From the NCBI RefSeq assembly GCF_011753055.1, contig NZ_VWWJ01000009.1, positions 62,001 to 126,000 of the forward strand: a DNA stretch of 64,000 nt, in the 5' to 3' direction. Below the pieces are notes generated by a model, which did not search any database, was not told the origin of the DNA, and was given only the letters and a program-made list of their open reading frames with translations. This document shows, in pieces, positions 34,397 to 43,114 of the stretch (positions are counted from its first letter, which is position 1; every line of letters begins with the position of its first letter). The translations under genes were made by a program, and so were the position numbers. The DNA is from Burkholderia sp. Ax-1719. Its GTDB lineage: Bacteria > Pseudomonadota > Gammaproteobacteria > Burkholderiales > Burkholderiaceae.

Positions 34397-35188
34397 ATGA
34401 GTGAGACGAATTTGAACGAACCCTTGAAAGAACGGCATGCCGTCGTAACTGGCGGCGGCACTGGGATCGGCGCGGCCACGGCCGCCGCGCTGCTGCGCGC
34501 GGGCGCACGCGTCACGCTGATGGGTCGCGATGCGGTGAAGCTCGAAGCCCGGCGCGCGGCGTTGGGCGGCGGTGAAATGATCGCTTGCGTTAGCGTCGAC
34601 GTCGCCGATGAAGACGCCGTGAACGCTGCGTTTGCCCAAGCCGCCGAACGCCTGGGCGCGGTTGATATTCTCGTGAACAATGCTGGACAAGCCACGGCCG
34701 CGCCGTTCGTGCAAACCGATCTGGCGCTCTGGAAGCGCATGCTCGACGTCAATCTCACGGGCGCTTTCCTTTGCACGCGCGCCGTGCTGCCCGCAATGCT
34801 CGCGAACAAGAGCGGCCGCATCGTAAACGTGGCGAGCACCGCGGGTCAGGTCGGCTATCCGTATGTGGCCGCGTATTGCGCCTCAAAACATGGGGTAATC
34901 GGCATGACGCGCGCACTTGCGCTCGAAGTGGCCACGCAAGGCGTCACCGTCAATGCCGTTTGCCCCGGCTACACGGAAACGGAGCTGTTGCAGGCTTCGC
35001 TCGACCAGATCACCCGCAAGACCTCGCGCAGCGAAGCCGAGGCGCGTAGCCTCCTCGTGCGCCACAATCCGCAGCAGCGCTTCGTGCAGCCCGATGAAGT
35101 CGCCAATGCGGTGCTGTGGCTCTGCGCGCCCGGATCGGCGGCGATCACCGGGCAGTCGATATCCGTTTCCGGTGGAGAAATCACATGA
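34397..35188 (+). CDS. Short-chain dehydrogenase of the aromatic-CoA operon
   Basis: A 263-residue classical SDR with TGGGTGIG at residues 19-26, NNAGQ, the catalytic Ser in VASTAG, and YCASK. The C-terminal GQSISVSGGE segment is typical of FabG/3-hydroxyacyl-CoA dehydrogenase-like members. It starts 2 bp after the mono-oxygenase stop. In the pathway it would oxidise the hydroxyl of the ring-derived acyl-CoA intermediate (inferred from context). Its last codons overlap the marR start (ATGA). Confidence 0.9.
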   Translation: MSETNLNEPLKERHAVVTGGGTGIGAATAAALLRAGARVTLMGRDAVKLEARRAALGGGEMIACVSVDVADEDAVNAAFAQAAERLGAVDILVNNAGQATAAPFVQTDLALWKRMLDVNLTGAFLCTRAVLPAMLANKSGRIVNVASTAGQVGYPYVAAYCASKHGVIGMTRALALEVATQGVTVNAVCPGYTETELLQASLDQITRKTSRSEAEARSLLVRHNPQQRFVQPDEVANAVLWLCAPGSAAITGQSISVSGGEIT

Positions 35189-35736
35189 CCTCGCCCCTGC
35201 CCGCCCGCAAGCACGCGGCCACTAAAGCCACGCGCAAGGGCGTCGAAAAGCCCGCAGACAACGTGGTCGATATGGAAATGAGCACCGGCGCCGATAGCCA
35301 TATGGGCTTGCGCCTGTGGCTGCGCATGCTCACCACGACGAACCTCGTGCAAACCGAATTGCGCCGCCGCCTGCGCACGGAATTCGACACGACGCTGCCG
35401 CGCTTCGACCTGATGGCGCAGCTCGAACGCCATCCTGAAGGACTCCGTATGACTGAGCTGTCGCGTCGATTGATGGTGACGGGCGGCAATGTCACGGGCA
35501 TTACCGATCAACTGGAAAAAGAAGGCCTCGTCACGCGCGACACCGATCCCGACGATCGCCGCTCGACGGCCGTGCGCCTGACGCCCGAAGGCCGCGCCGC
35601 GTTCGACCGCATGGCGGCGGCGCACGAGCAATGGGTGGTGGAAATGTTCGGCGGCCTTTCACTCGACGAGAAAGCGAAAATGCACGACCGCCTGGGCAAG
35701 CTCAAACAGCATTTGCGTAAAGGCCTCGAAGACTGA
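35185..35736 (+). CDS. MarR-family transcriptional regulator of the operon
   Basis: A 183-residue MarR protein with a basic N-terminal extension of about 35 residues. The winged helix (LPRFDLMAQLERHPEGLRMT, GGNVTGITDQLEKEGLV) is followed by the wing motif DPDDRRSTAVRLT. It is embedded as the third gene, coupled to the SDR by a 4-bp ATGA overlap. It likely represses the operon until an aromatic CoA thioester or acid binds, as known for several MarR regulators of aromatic pathways. The direct repeat at 31976-31999 is a candidate site. Confidence 0.92.
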   Translation: MTSPLPARKHAATKATRKGVEKPADNVVDMEMSTGADSHMGLRLWLRMLTTTNLVQTELRRRLRTEFDTTLPRFDLMAQLERHPEGLRMTELSRRLMVTGGNVTGITDQLEKEGLVTRDTDPDDRRSTAVRLTPEGRAAFDRMAAAHEQWVVEMFGGLSLDEKAKMHDRLGKLKQHLRKGLED

Positions 35737-35774
35737 GCGCCTGCTTGTGCCAAAAGACAGGAAGGAGACATATC

Positions 35775-36632
35775 TTGACGACAGAACGCTCCCGTGCGGA
35801 TGCGCTTTTCGCGGGCAACCGCACCACGCTTGCGGGCTACCAGGCGAGCCATTTTGGCTGGTCGGTTGACGCGGGTGTCGCGACGATTACGCTCAACCGC
35901 CCCGAGCGCAAGAATCCGCTGACCTTCGAATCGTATGCGGAGTTGCGCGACCTGTTTCGCCAGCTCGCCTACGCGACCGATGTGAAAGCGGTCGTCCTGC
36001 ACGGCGCGGGCGATAATTTCTGCTCGGGCGGCGACGTGCACGACATCATCGGCCCGCTCGTCGATCTGCCGATGCCTGAACTGCTGATGTTCACGCGCAT
36101 GACCGGCGATCTCGTGAAAGCGATGCGTCATTGCCCGCAGCCGATCATCGCCGCCGTGGATGGCATTTGCGCGGGCGCAGGCGCGATTCTCGCAATGGCC
36201 TCCGATATGCGTTACGCCACGGCGCGCAGCAAGCTCGCCTTCCTGTTCACGCGTGTCGGCCTCGCGGGCTGCGATATGGGCGCATGCGCGATCCTGCCGC
36301 GCATCATCGGTCAGGGGCGCGCCGCCGAACTGCTCTATACGGGACGCTCCGCGAGCGGCGAGGAGGCCCACGCCTGGGGCTTTTACAACCGCCTGTGCGA
36401 CCCCGCCAACCTGCTGGCCGACGCGCAGAAACTCGCCGCCGATCTCGCTTCGGGGCCGACCTTCGCGCATGGCATCACCAAAAAGATGCTGCATCAGGAA
36501 TGGACCATGAGCATCGACGAAGCCATCGAAGCCGAGGCGCAGGCCCAGGCGATCTGCATGGCGACGCGCGATTTCGGACGTGCGTATGAAGCCTTCGCTG
36601 CGAAATCGCGTCCGGTTTTCAAGGGAGACTGA
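35775..36632 (+). CDS. Enoyl-CoA hydratase/isomerase family protein (crotonase fold)
   Basis: A 285-residue crotonase-fold protein. The oxyanion-hole segments are present (ATITLNRPERKNPLTF, then DNFCSGGDV and GICAGAGAILAMASD). Aligned by eye to rat crotonase, the second catalytic Glu is kept (RAAELLYTG), but the first aligns with a Thr in FLFTRVGLAG. So it may be an isomerase, ring-opening hydrolase or other crotonase reaction, not a simple hydratase. The start is TTG at 35775, supported by AGGAGA 7 bp upstream; no ATG fits. It lies 38 bp after marR. Confidence 0.9.
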   Translation: MTTERSRADALFAGNRTTLAGYQASHFGWSVDAGVATITLNRPERKNPLTFESYAELRDLFRQLAYATDVKAVVLHGAGDNFCSGGDVHDIIGPLVDLPMPELLMFTRMTGDLVKAMRHCPQPIIAAVDGICAGAGAILAMASDMRYATARSKLAFLFTRVGLAGCDMGACAILPRIIGQGRAAELLYTGRSASGEEAHAWGFYNRLCDPANLLADAQKLAADLASGPTFAHGITKKMLHQEWTMSIDEAIEAEAQAQAICMATRDFGRAYEAFAAKSRPVFKGD

Positions 36633-36636
36633 GCAC

Positions 36637-37863
36637 GTGAATCCCTTGAACGCTTTGGCTGAACAGAATCCGCACGACGCGCTGGCCTGGCCGTTTTTTG
36701 AAGACCGGCATCGCGTGCTCGCGACTGAGGTGGAAACGTGGGCGCGTGAGCATCTGCCGCACGTCCCGCACGACGACGTCGACAACACCTGCCGCGCGCT
36801 CGTGCACAACCTGGGCGCGGCGGGCTGGTTACGCTACGGCGTAGGCGGCACCGCTTATGGCGGCCATGGCGACACCATCGACACACGCGCCGTGTGTCTG
36901 CTGCGCGAAACGCTGGCAAAACATTCGGGTCTCGCCGATTTTGCGCTGGCGATGCAGGGGCTGGGATCGGGCGCGATTTCGCTCGCGGGCAACGATGCGC
37001 AGAAAGCGCGCTATCTGCCGCGCGTCGCCCAGGGCGAAGCAATCGCTGCGTTTGCGCTCTCCGAGCCAGACGCAGGCTCCGACGTCGCGGCGATGGCGCT
37101 GGCCGCGCGCGACGACGGCGACCATTACGTGCTCGACGGCGAAAAAACGTGGATCTCGAACGGCGGCATCGCGGACTTCTACGTGGTTTTCGCCCGCACC
37201 GGCGAGGCGCCCGGCGCGCGCGGCATCAGCGCATTGATCGTCGATGCCGATACGCCGGGGCTTGAAATCGCCGAGCGCATCGATGTGATCGCGCCGCATC
37301 CGCTCGCCCGCTTGCGCTTCACGAACGCGCGCGTGAGCAAGCAGCAACTGCTGGGTACGCCGGGAGAAGGCTTCAAGATCGCAATGCGCACGCTCGATAT
37401 CTTTCGCACCTCGGTGGCGGCGGCGTCGCTGGGATTTGCGCGCCGCGCGCTGGCCGAAGGACTCGCCCGCGCGTCTTCGCGCAAGATGTTCAACCAGACG
37501 CTGGGCGATTTTCAGTTGACGCAGGCGAAGCTCGCGCAGATGGCGCTCACGATCGACAGCAGCGCCCTGCTCGTTTATCGCGCCGCGTGGCTGCGCGATC
37601 AGGGCGTGAACGTGACGCGCGAAGCAGCAATGGCGAAATGGCACGCGAGCGAAGGCGCTCAACAGGTGATCGACGCGGCCGTGCAACTGTGGGGTGGTAT
37701 GGGCGTGCAAAGCGGCCAGATAGTTGAATCGCTTTATCGCGAGATCCGCTCGCTGCGCATCTATGAAGGCGCGACCGAAGTGCAGCAACTGATCGTCGGA
37801 CGCGATCTCTTGAAGGAATTCCAGGCGGCACAGGACACTGAGTCAAGGCGGAAACCCCTATGA
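36637..37863 (+). CDS. Acyl-CoA dehydrogenase
   Basis: A 408-residue FAD acyl-CoA dehydrogenase. Motifs are FALSEPDAGSDVAAM (FAD/substrate loop), the KTWISNGGIADFYVVFART segment, and the catalytic glutamate in RIYEGATEVQ near the C-terminus. The start is GTG 36637, 4 bp after the crotonase stop, with GGGAG upstream. In this operon it would desaturate an alicyclic or ring-opened CoA ester. It overlaps the RidA-fold gene by 4 bp (ATGA). Confidence 0.93.
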   Translation: MNPLNALAEQNPHDALAWPFFEDRHRVLATEVETWAREHLPHVPHDDVDNTCRALVHNLGAAGWLRYGVGGTAYGGHGDTIDTRAVCLLRETLAKHSGLADFALAMQGLGSGAISLAGNDAQKARYLPRVAQGEAIAAFALSEPDAGSDVAAMALAARDDGDHYVLDGEKTWISNGGIADFYVVFARTGEAPGARGISALIVDADTPGLEIAERIDVIAPHPLARLRFTNARVSKQQLLGTPGEGFKIAMRTLDIFRTSVAAASLGFARRALAEGLARASSRKMFNQTLGDFQLTQAKLAQMALTIDSSALLVYRAAWLRDQGVNVTREAAMAKWHASEGAQQVIDAAVQLWGGMGVQSGQIVESLYREIRSLRIYEGATEVQQLIVGRDLLKEFQAAQDTESRRKPL

Positions 37864-38276
37864 AACAAGCCCTTCTTCCTGCTGGCTGGGTCAAACCGCG
37901 CGGCTATGCCAATGGTGTTGCTGCGCGCGGGACCCAGGTGTATATCGCTGGCCAGATCGGCTGGGACGAGAACGCGCGCTTTACGAGCCAGGAATTCGGC
38001 ATGCAGGCGGTGCAGGCGCTACGCAATATCGTGGCCGTGCTTGCCGCGGCGGGTGGCAGGCCCGAACACCTCGTGCGCCTGACCTGGTATGTCGTCGACA
38101 AACGCGAGTATCTGGCGTCGCTCAAGGAAATTGGCGCGGCGTTTCGGGAATTGATCGGCGATTACGACATCGCCATGAGCGCCGTTCAGGTGGTCGCGCT
38201 CGTGGAAGACGAGGCGAAAGTGGAAATCGAGGCAACCGCCGTGATTCCCGACGATGCGCGCCTGTCCGCCTCTTAG
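37860..38276 (+). CDS. RidA-fold (YjgF/YER057c/UK114) protein lacking the canonical Arg
   Basis: A 138-residue member of the Rid superfamily (AARGTQVYIAGQIGWDENAR at the N-terminus). True RidA enamine/imine deaminases carry an active-site Arg before the last strand. Here the corresponding segment reads DIAMSAVQVVALVEDEAKVE, with no Arg, so deaminase activity is not supported and it belongs to another Rid subgroup. Similar genes occur in 2-aminobenzoate-CoA clusters, where an enamine intermediate or hydrolysis step can be imagined (inference). It overlaps the acyl-CoA dehydrogenase stop. Confidence 0.88.
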   Translation: MKQALLPAGWVKPRGYANGVAARGTQVYIAGQIGWDENARFTSQEFGMQAVQALRNIVAVLAAAGGRPEHLVRLTWYVVDKREYLASLKEIGAAFRELIGDYDIAMSAVQVVALVEDEAKVEIEATAVIPDDARLSAS

Positions 38277-38366
38277 GTGAGGCCCAGCCGATCAAGCCAG
38301 GTTAGCCCGCGAAAAGCGCAGCAGTACTACACAAAAGAACTGTTCGACCCGCCCGCCGGAGACACC

Positions 38367-40004
38367 ATGCAACCGACCGCTCACGTGGACACTTTCGCCC
38401 GCGATCACTTGCCGCCCGAGTCGCAATGGCCCGTGCTGCTGCTCGACAACGCCGATGTTGCCTATCCGGAGCGCCTGAACTGCGCGGCGCAATTGCTCGA
38501 CGAGGCGATTGCCAGCGGGCATGGCGATCGCACCGCGATCTGGTCCGAAGTCGATGGAGCGATTCACGCAACCCGTTATTTGCAGTTGCGCGAGATGGTC
38601 GATCGCAGCGCCCACGTGCTCATCGAAGACATGGGACTGCAGCCGGGCAACCGCGTTCTGCTGCGCGGCCCGAATACGCTGCAAATGGCCGTGGCGCTGC
38701 TGGCGACCTTGAAAGCGGGTCTGGTGGCGGTGCCGACCATGCCGCTTTTGCGCGCCAAGGAGTTGAAGCAGATCATCGACAAGGCGCACGTCGGCGCAGC
38801 GCTTTGCGACGTCCGGCTCACGGAAGAACTGGCGCGTTGCACGAACCCGGACGACGAATTCTTCTGCGCGGATCTCAAACAGATCTGCTATTTCCACGAC
38901 GATGCACCCGGCAGCCTTGAAACCCTGGGCGCCGCGAAACCCGCGGAATTCCACGCCTGCGATACGGCCGCCGACGATGTCTGCCTGATCGCGTTCACGA
39001 GCGGCACGACGGGTACGCCCAAAGGCTGCATGCATTTTCATCGCGACGTGCTGGCGATGTGCGATCTGTTCCCGCGTCACGTGCTCAAACCCACGCCCGA
39101 CGACGTGTTTTGCGGCACGCCGCCACTGGCGTTCACGTTCGGGCTGGGCGGCCTGCTCTGCTTTCCGCTGCGCGTGGGCGCCTCGACGGTACTGATCGAA
39201 AAGCTCACGCCCGCGCTGCTGCTGCAAACCATCGAGCGGTTTCGCGCCAGCGTCGTCTTTACCGCGCCCACGTTCTACCGGCAGATGGCGCCGCTGGTGC
39301 AGGACGTCGACATCAGCAGCCTGCGCAAAACGGTGTCTGCGGGTGAGGCGCTGCCGCAGGGCACGCGCGATCTCTGGCGCGAGGCCACCGGTATCGAGAT
39401 GATCGACGGCATCGGCGGCACGGAAATGATCCATATTTTCGTGTCTTCGGCGGGCGCGGACGTGCGGCCCGGCTCGATTGGGCGTGCGGTGCCGGGCTAT
39501 GTCGTGCAAGCGCTCGACGACGCGCTGCAACCGGTGCCCCCGGGCGTAACGGGCAACCTGGCCGTGCGCGGCCCCACGGGCTGCCGCTATCTGGCCGACG
39601 AGCGCCAACTCAAGTTCGTGCGCGAAGGCTGGAATCTGCCGGGCGATGCCGTGTCGATCGACGCAGACGGCTACGTGTTCTATCAGGCGCGCGCCGACGA
39701 CATGATCGTTTCGTCCGGCTACAACATCGCCGGGCCGGAAGTGGAAACCGTCCTGATGCAGCACCCTGCCGTAGCCGAATGCGGCGTAACGGGCGTGCCG
39801 GACGACGTGCGCGGTCAGGTGGTCAAGGCTTTCGTTGTGCTGCGGCCGGGGTTCAAGGGCGACGCGGCGATGGTCGCGGACTTGCAGGAGTTCGTGAAGC
39901 GCGCGGTGGCTGCGTACAAATACCCGCGACTGGTCGCTTTTCTCGACGCCCTGCCGCGCACCGAGACCGGCAAGCTCAAGCGTTCGGTGCTGAAAACCCT
40001 GTGA
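38367..40004 (+). CDS. Aromatic acid-CoA ligase (2-aminobenzoate-CoA ligase type)
   Basis: A 545-residue ANL-superfamily AMP-forming ligase. The P-loop is FTSGTTGTPKGCMHFHRDV (about residue 220), with IGGTEMIHIFVS, the hinge region YQARADDMIVSSGYNIAGPE and the catalytic lysine in TETGKLKRSVL at the end. The family resembles benzoate- and 2-aminobenzoate-CoA ligases. It activates the aromatic acid to its CoA ester, the substrate of the fusion enzyme encoded first in this operon. The ATG at 38367 has GGAG upstream; 90 bp separate it from the RidA-fold gene. It is the last gene of the operon. Confidence 0.9.
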   Translation: MQPTAHVDTFARDHLPPESQWPVLLLDNADVAYPERLNCAAQLLDEAIASGHGDRTAIWSEVDGAIHATRYLQLREMVDRSAHVLIEDMGLQPGNRVLLRGPNTLQMAVALLATLKAGLVAVPTMPLLRAKELKQIIDKAHVGAALCDVRLTEELARCTNPDDEFFCADLKQICYFHDDAPGSLETLGAAKPAEFHACDTAADDVCLIAFTSGTTGTPKGCMHFHRDVLAMCDLFPRHVLKPTPDDVFCGTPPLAFTFGLGGLLCFPLRVGASTVLIEKLTPALLLQTIERFRASVVFTAPTFYRQMAPLVQDVDISSLRKTVSAGEALPQGTRDLWREATGIEMIDGIGGTEMIHIFVSSAGADVRPGSIGRAVPGYVVQALDDALQPVPPGVTGNLAVRGPTGCRYLADERQLKFVREGWNLPGDAVSIDADGYVFYQARADDMIVSSGYNIAGPEVETVLMQHPAVAECGVTGVPDDVRGQVVKAFVVLRPGFKGDAAMVADLQEFVKRAVAAYKYPRLVAFLDALPRTETGKLKRSVLKTL

Positions 40005-40146
40005 CGTGAGCGGAATCCGCTGCAATTTCCGTTGCGAAAGTACGCACATCCGTAGGTAATACAACGTAAACCGTCAAATATCCAACTACACATGTTAATT
40101 ATTTAGACATTATTCATATAATGTGTGTATTCAAAATTAGGGGCGC

Positions 40147-40186
40147 AAAAAAACGCGGCGACGAGATATTTGATCTCGCCGCCGCG
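40147..40186 (-). terminator. Terminator downstream of the clp gene
   Basis: A near-perfect stem from ACGCGGCG..GAGAT to ATCTC..CGCCGCGT (about 40153-40186) is followed on the minus strand by a run of seven T residues (40147-40153 complement). It may also stop plus-strand transcription from the ligase gene. The 40005-40146 stretch is strikingly AT-rich (about 40070-40140) and holds nothing recognisable. Confidence 0.85.
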
Positions 40187-40226
40187 TCTGCCGTCTCAAA
40201 ATCTGATAAAAAGGCCTCTTTCGCCC

Positions 40227-42890
40227 TCAGCTCTGCGCCGCAAACGACAACTGCTTCTGCGCAGCGTCATACCGGCACACGACCTTCGCGCCCTCCTTCA
40301 CCTCGCCTTTGAGCATTTCCTTGGCCAGTTCGTTTTCCACGCTCTGCTGGATCTGCCGCTTCAGCTCGCGTGCGCCATATTCGGGCCGATAGCCATCCGC
40401 GGCCAGGAAATCCACCACGCTTTCGTCGAACGTCAGCTCGATATCCTGGCTGCGCGCCATGCGCTGCACCTGCTCCAGTTGCAGGCGCACGATCGAGCGC
40501 AGTTCGTCGTCGGTGAGCGGTTTGAAGATGATGATGTCGTCGATGCGGTTCAGGAATTCGGGGCGGAAATGCTGGCGCAACTCGCCCAGCACCGCGCTTT
40601 GCATCGAGGCATCGGCGCTGGCGAGAAAGCCCGGCCCCGAGCGCTTCTGCCCCGACACCGACTCCGAGCCCAGATTGCTCGTGGCGATCACCACGGTATT
40701 GCTGAAATCGACCACACGTCCCTTGCCGTCGGTGAGGCGGCCATCGTCGAAAACCTGCAGCAGCACGTTATAGACGTCCGGATGCGCCTTTTCGATTTCA
40801 TCGAGCAGGATCACGCAATACGGTCGACGGCGCACGCGCTCGGTCAACTGGCCGCCTTCATCATGGCCGACATAACCTGGCGGCGAGCCGATCAGACGCG
40901 ACACGGCGTGGCGTTCCATGTATTCGCTCATGTCGATGCGCACGATCGCGTCTTCATCGCCGAACACCACTTCGGCCAGCGCCTTCGCCAGTTCGGTCTT
41001 GCCCACGCCCGTGGGCCCGAGGAACAGGAACACCGCCGTGGGCCGCCGGCCGCGCCGCAGACCGGCGCGCGAACGGCGCACCGCATCGCTCACCGCGACA
41101 ATCGCCTGCTCCTGGCCGATCACGCGCTGGTGCAGGCGTTTTTCCATTTCGAGCAGACGCGTGCGCTCTTCGGCGGTGAGTTGCGTGACGGGCACGCCGG
41201 TGAGTTTCGAGACGATCTCGGCGACCTGTTCGGTGGTCACGTCGGACGTCACCGAACCCAGCCGCCCTTTCCATTCGCCGGTCGCCTCCACGAGCGACTT
41301 TTCCTTGTCCGCGATCGGTTCGTCGAGCGCGTGGGCGCGCTCGAAGTTCTTGCGCGTGGCCGCGTAGTCCTGTTCGCGCTTGAGCTGGGCGAGTTCGGCT
41401 TCGAGTTCGAGAATCGCGGCGGGCCGGGAAGTGGCCGATAGATGCACGCGCGCCGCCGCCTGATCGATCAGGTCGATTGCCTTGTCGGGCAGGAAACGGC
41501 CGGTGATATAGCGGTCGGAAAGCTCGGCGGCGGCGACGAGCGCGTCGTCGCGAATCGTCACGTGATGATGCACCTCAAGCTTGTCGCGCAGCCCGCGCAG
41601 AATGTTGATGGTCTGATCGACGCTCGGTTCGGCGACGAATACGGGCTGGAAGCGCCGTTCGAGCGCCGCGTCTTTTTCGATGTACTTCTGGTATTCGGAA
41701 AGGGTGGTCGCGCCGATCAGATTCAGCTCGCCGCGCGCCATCGCCGGCTTGAAAACGTTGGCGATATCGAGTCCGCCTTCGCTACCGCCCTGTCCCGCGC
41801 CAACGATCATGTGCACTTCGTCGATAAAGAGCACGAGATTCTCGCGCTGCGCCGAGATTTCCTCCATCACGCCCTTCACGCGCTCTTCGAACTCGCCGCG
41901 ATATTTCGCCCCGGCAATCAGGCCGTTGACGTTCAGCTCGACCAGGCGCCGCCCGCGCAGCGATTCGGGCACATCGCCGTTGAGCATGCGCTGGGCCAGT
42001 CCTTCGGCGATCGCGGTCTTGCCCACGCCCGGCTCGCCGATCAGCACCGGATTGTTCTTGCGCCGCCGCGCGAGCACTTCCACGACGGTTTCGATTTCGC
42101 TCGACCGTCCGATCACGGGATCGAGCTTGCCCTCGCTCGCCAGCGCGGTGAGATCGCGGCTGTATTGATCGAGTTGCGGCGTGGGGCTGGGCGCCTTCGC
42201 GGCGGCCCGCTCGCGCGGGTCGCCCTGCGCTTCCACGAGGCGCTGCAGCACCTTCTGCGGCGTCACGCCGTAGCGCGCCAGCAGATGCCCCGCGAAGCTG
42301 TCCGGCACCTGCGCAAGGCCGAGCAGCAAATGCTCGGGCGCAACGGAGCTATGGCCGAGTTCGCGCGAGATCAGGAAGGCGCGATCGAGCGCGCCCTTCA
42401 AGCGCGGCGACACGGCCACGCGGCCTTCGTCGCCGGCGGCGATGGGGTCGCGCTTCTGCGCATTGGCGCCGATAAAGGCGCGCACGTCGGCGGGTTCGAT
42501 GCCCAGGCGCGTGAGCATGGCCGCGCCCGCTTCATTGCCCGCGAGTTCGTAAAGCAGGTGCTCGGTATCGACTTCGCGACGGCCGAACTGCAACGCGCGC
42601 TCGGCGGCCCGTTGCAGCAGTTCGCGCGCGACGTCGCTGAAATGACGCTCGACGATGGCCCCGTCGCCGGCTTCCATCGTATGCGTGGGCGTCTGCCCGG
42701 GGGCGGTTTCGGCCTGCTGCTGCGCGGCGCGAAACAGCGATTCGAGCGGGCTCAGCGTGCGCTGATGGCGCGTGAGCTGGGCGTAGTGATAATCGCAGAC
42801 GTCGAGAAAGCGCCGCCTGCCGTCCTGCAACACGGCCACCCGCACGGTCGCGGGACGCACGCCGCATATGTCGCAGTTGAACTGAGCCAT
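40227..42890 (-). CDS. Clp-family AAA+ unfoldase (ClpC/ClpA-like) with N-terminal zinc-finger-like segment
   Basis: An 887-residue protein with two AAA+ modules (GEPGVGKTA and GPTGVGKTE Walker A motifs; ILLDEIEKAHPDVY). A Clp-N domain lies before them and a short ClpC-length coiled coil between them. The first about 40 residues contain C6-x2-C9 and C32-x2-H35 (FNCDICGVRP, DVCDYHYAQL), a treble-clef-like zinc site reminiscent of McsA. Near residue 750 the loop SGPGFLAS sits where ClpC/ClpA carry the ClpP-docking loop, and ClpB lacks such a loop. A role as protease partner is therefore likely. ATG 42890 has AGGAGG 5-10 bp upstream. Monocistronic. Confidence 0.92.
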   Translation of the reverse strand: MAQFNCDICGVRPATVRVAVLQDGRRRFLDVCDYHYAQLTRHQRTLSPLESLFRAAQQQAETAPGQTPTHTMEAGDGAIVERHFSDVARELLQRAAERALQFGRREVDTEHLLYELAGNEAGAAMLTRLGIEPADVRAFIGANAQKRDPIAAGDEGRVAVSPRLKGALDRAFLISRELGHSSVAPEHLLLGLAQVPDSFAGHLLARYGVTPQKVLQRLVEAQGDPRERAAAKAPSPTPQLDQYSRDLTALASEGKLDPVIGRSSEIETVVEVLARRRKNNPVLIGEPGVGKTAIAEGLAQRMLNGDVPESLRGRRLVELNVNGLIAGAKYRGEFEERVKGVMEEISAQRENLVLFIDEVHMIVGAGQGGSEGGLDIANVFKPAMARGELNLIGATTLSEYQKYIEKDAALERRFQPVFVAEPSVDQTINILRGLRDKLEVHHHVTIRDDALVAAAELSDRYITGRFLPDKAIDLIDQAAARVHLSATSRPAAILELEAELAQLKREQDYAATRKNFERAHALDEPIADKEKSLVEATGEWKGRLGSVTSDVTTEQVAEIVSKLTGVPVTQLTAEERTRLLEMEKRLHQRVIGQEQAIVAVSDAVRRSRAGLRRGRRPTAVFLFLGPTGVGKTELAKALAEVVFGDEDAIVRIDMSEYMERHAVSRLIGSPPGYVGHDEGGQLTERVRRRPYCVILLDEIEKAHPDVYNVLLQVFDDGRLTDGKGRVVDFSNTVVIATSNLGSESVSGQKRSGPGFLASADASMQSAVLGELRQHFRPEFLNRIDDIIIFKPLTDDELRSIVRLQLEQVQRMARSQDIELTFDESVVDFLAADGYRPEYGARELKRQIQQSVENELAKEMLKGEVKEGAKVVCRYDAAQKQLSFAAQS

Positions 42891-43114
42891 TTCCCCTCCT
42901 GAAAGCGCAGCGCCGCGCGCGGACACGCGAGCGCTCCGGGGAAACGGGACGACGTGTGCAGCGAGTCAGGCGCGGATGAGCGCGAGTGAGTGCGAAAAAC
43001 GCGAGAGCCAAGCGAAGTCCAGCCGTCATCCTAACGTCGAATGAGCGGGCGTGTCGTTAAGCTGCCTGATCGCCGGGGAGCAAGAAAGCGTGGGTGCGGA
43101 ACGGTCTGATGAAT

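Noticed and set aside
37860..38276. RidA enamine/imine deaminase
   Set aside because: The catalytic Arg is missing, so only the fold is claimed.
38292..40064. 590-codon frame antisense to the CoA ligase
   Set aside because: His/Arg-rich shadow; the plus-strand ligase has all ANL motifs.
41442..42902. 486-codon frame antisense to the clp gene
   Set aside because: Shadow of the Clp coding frame; no ribosome-binding site or family similarity.
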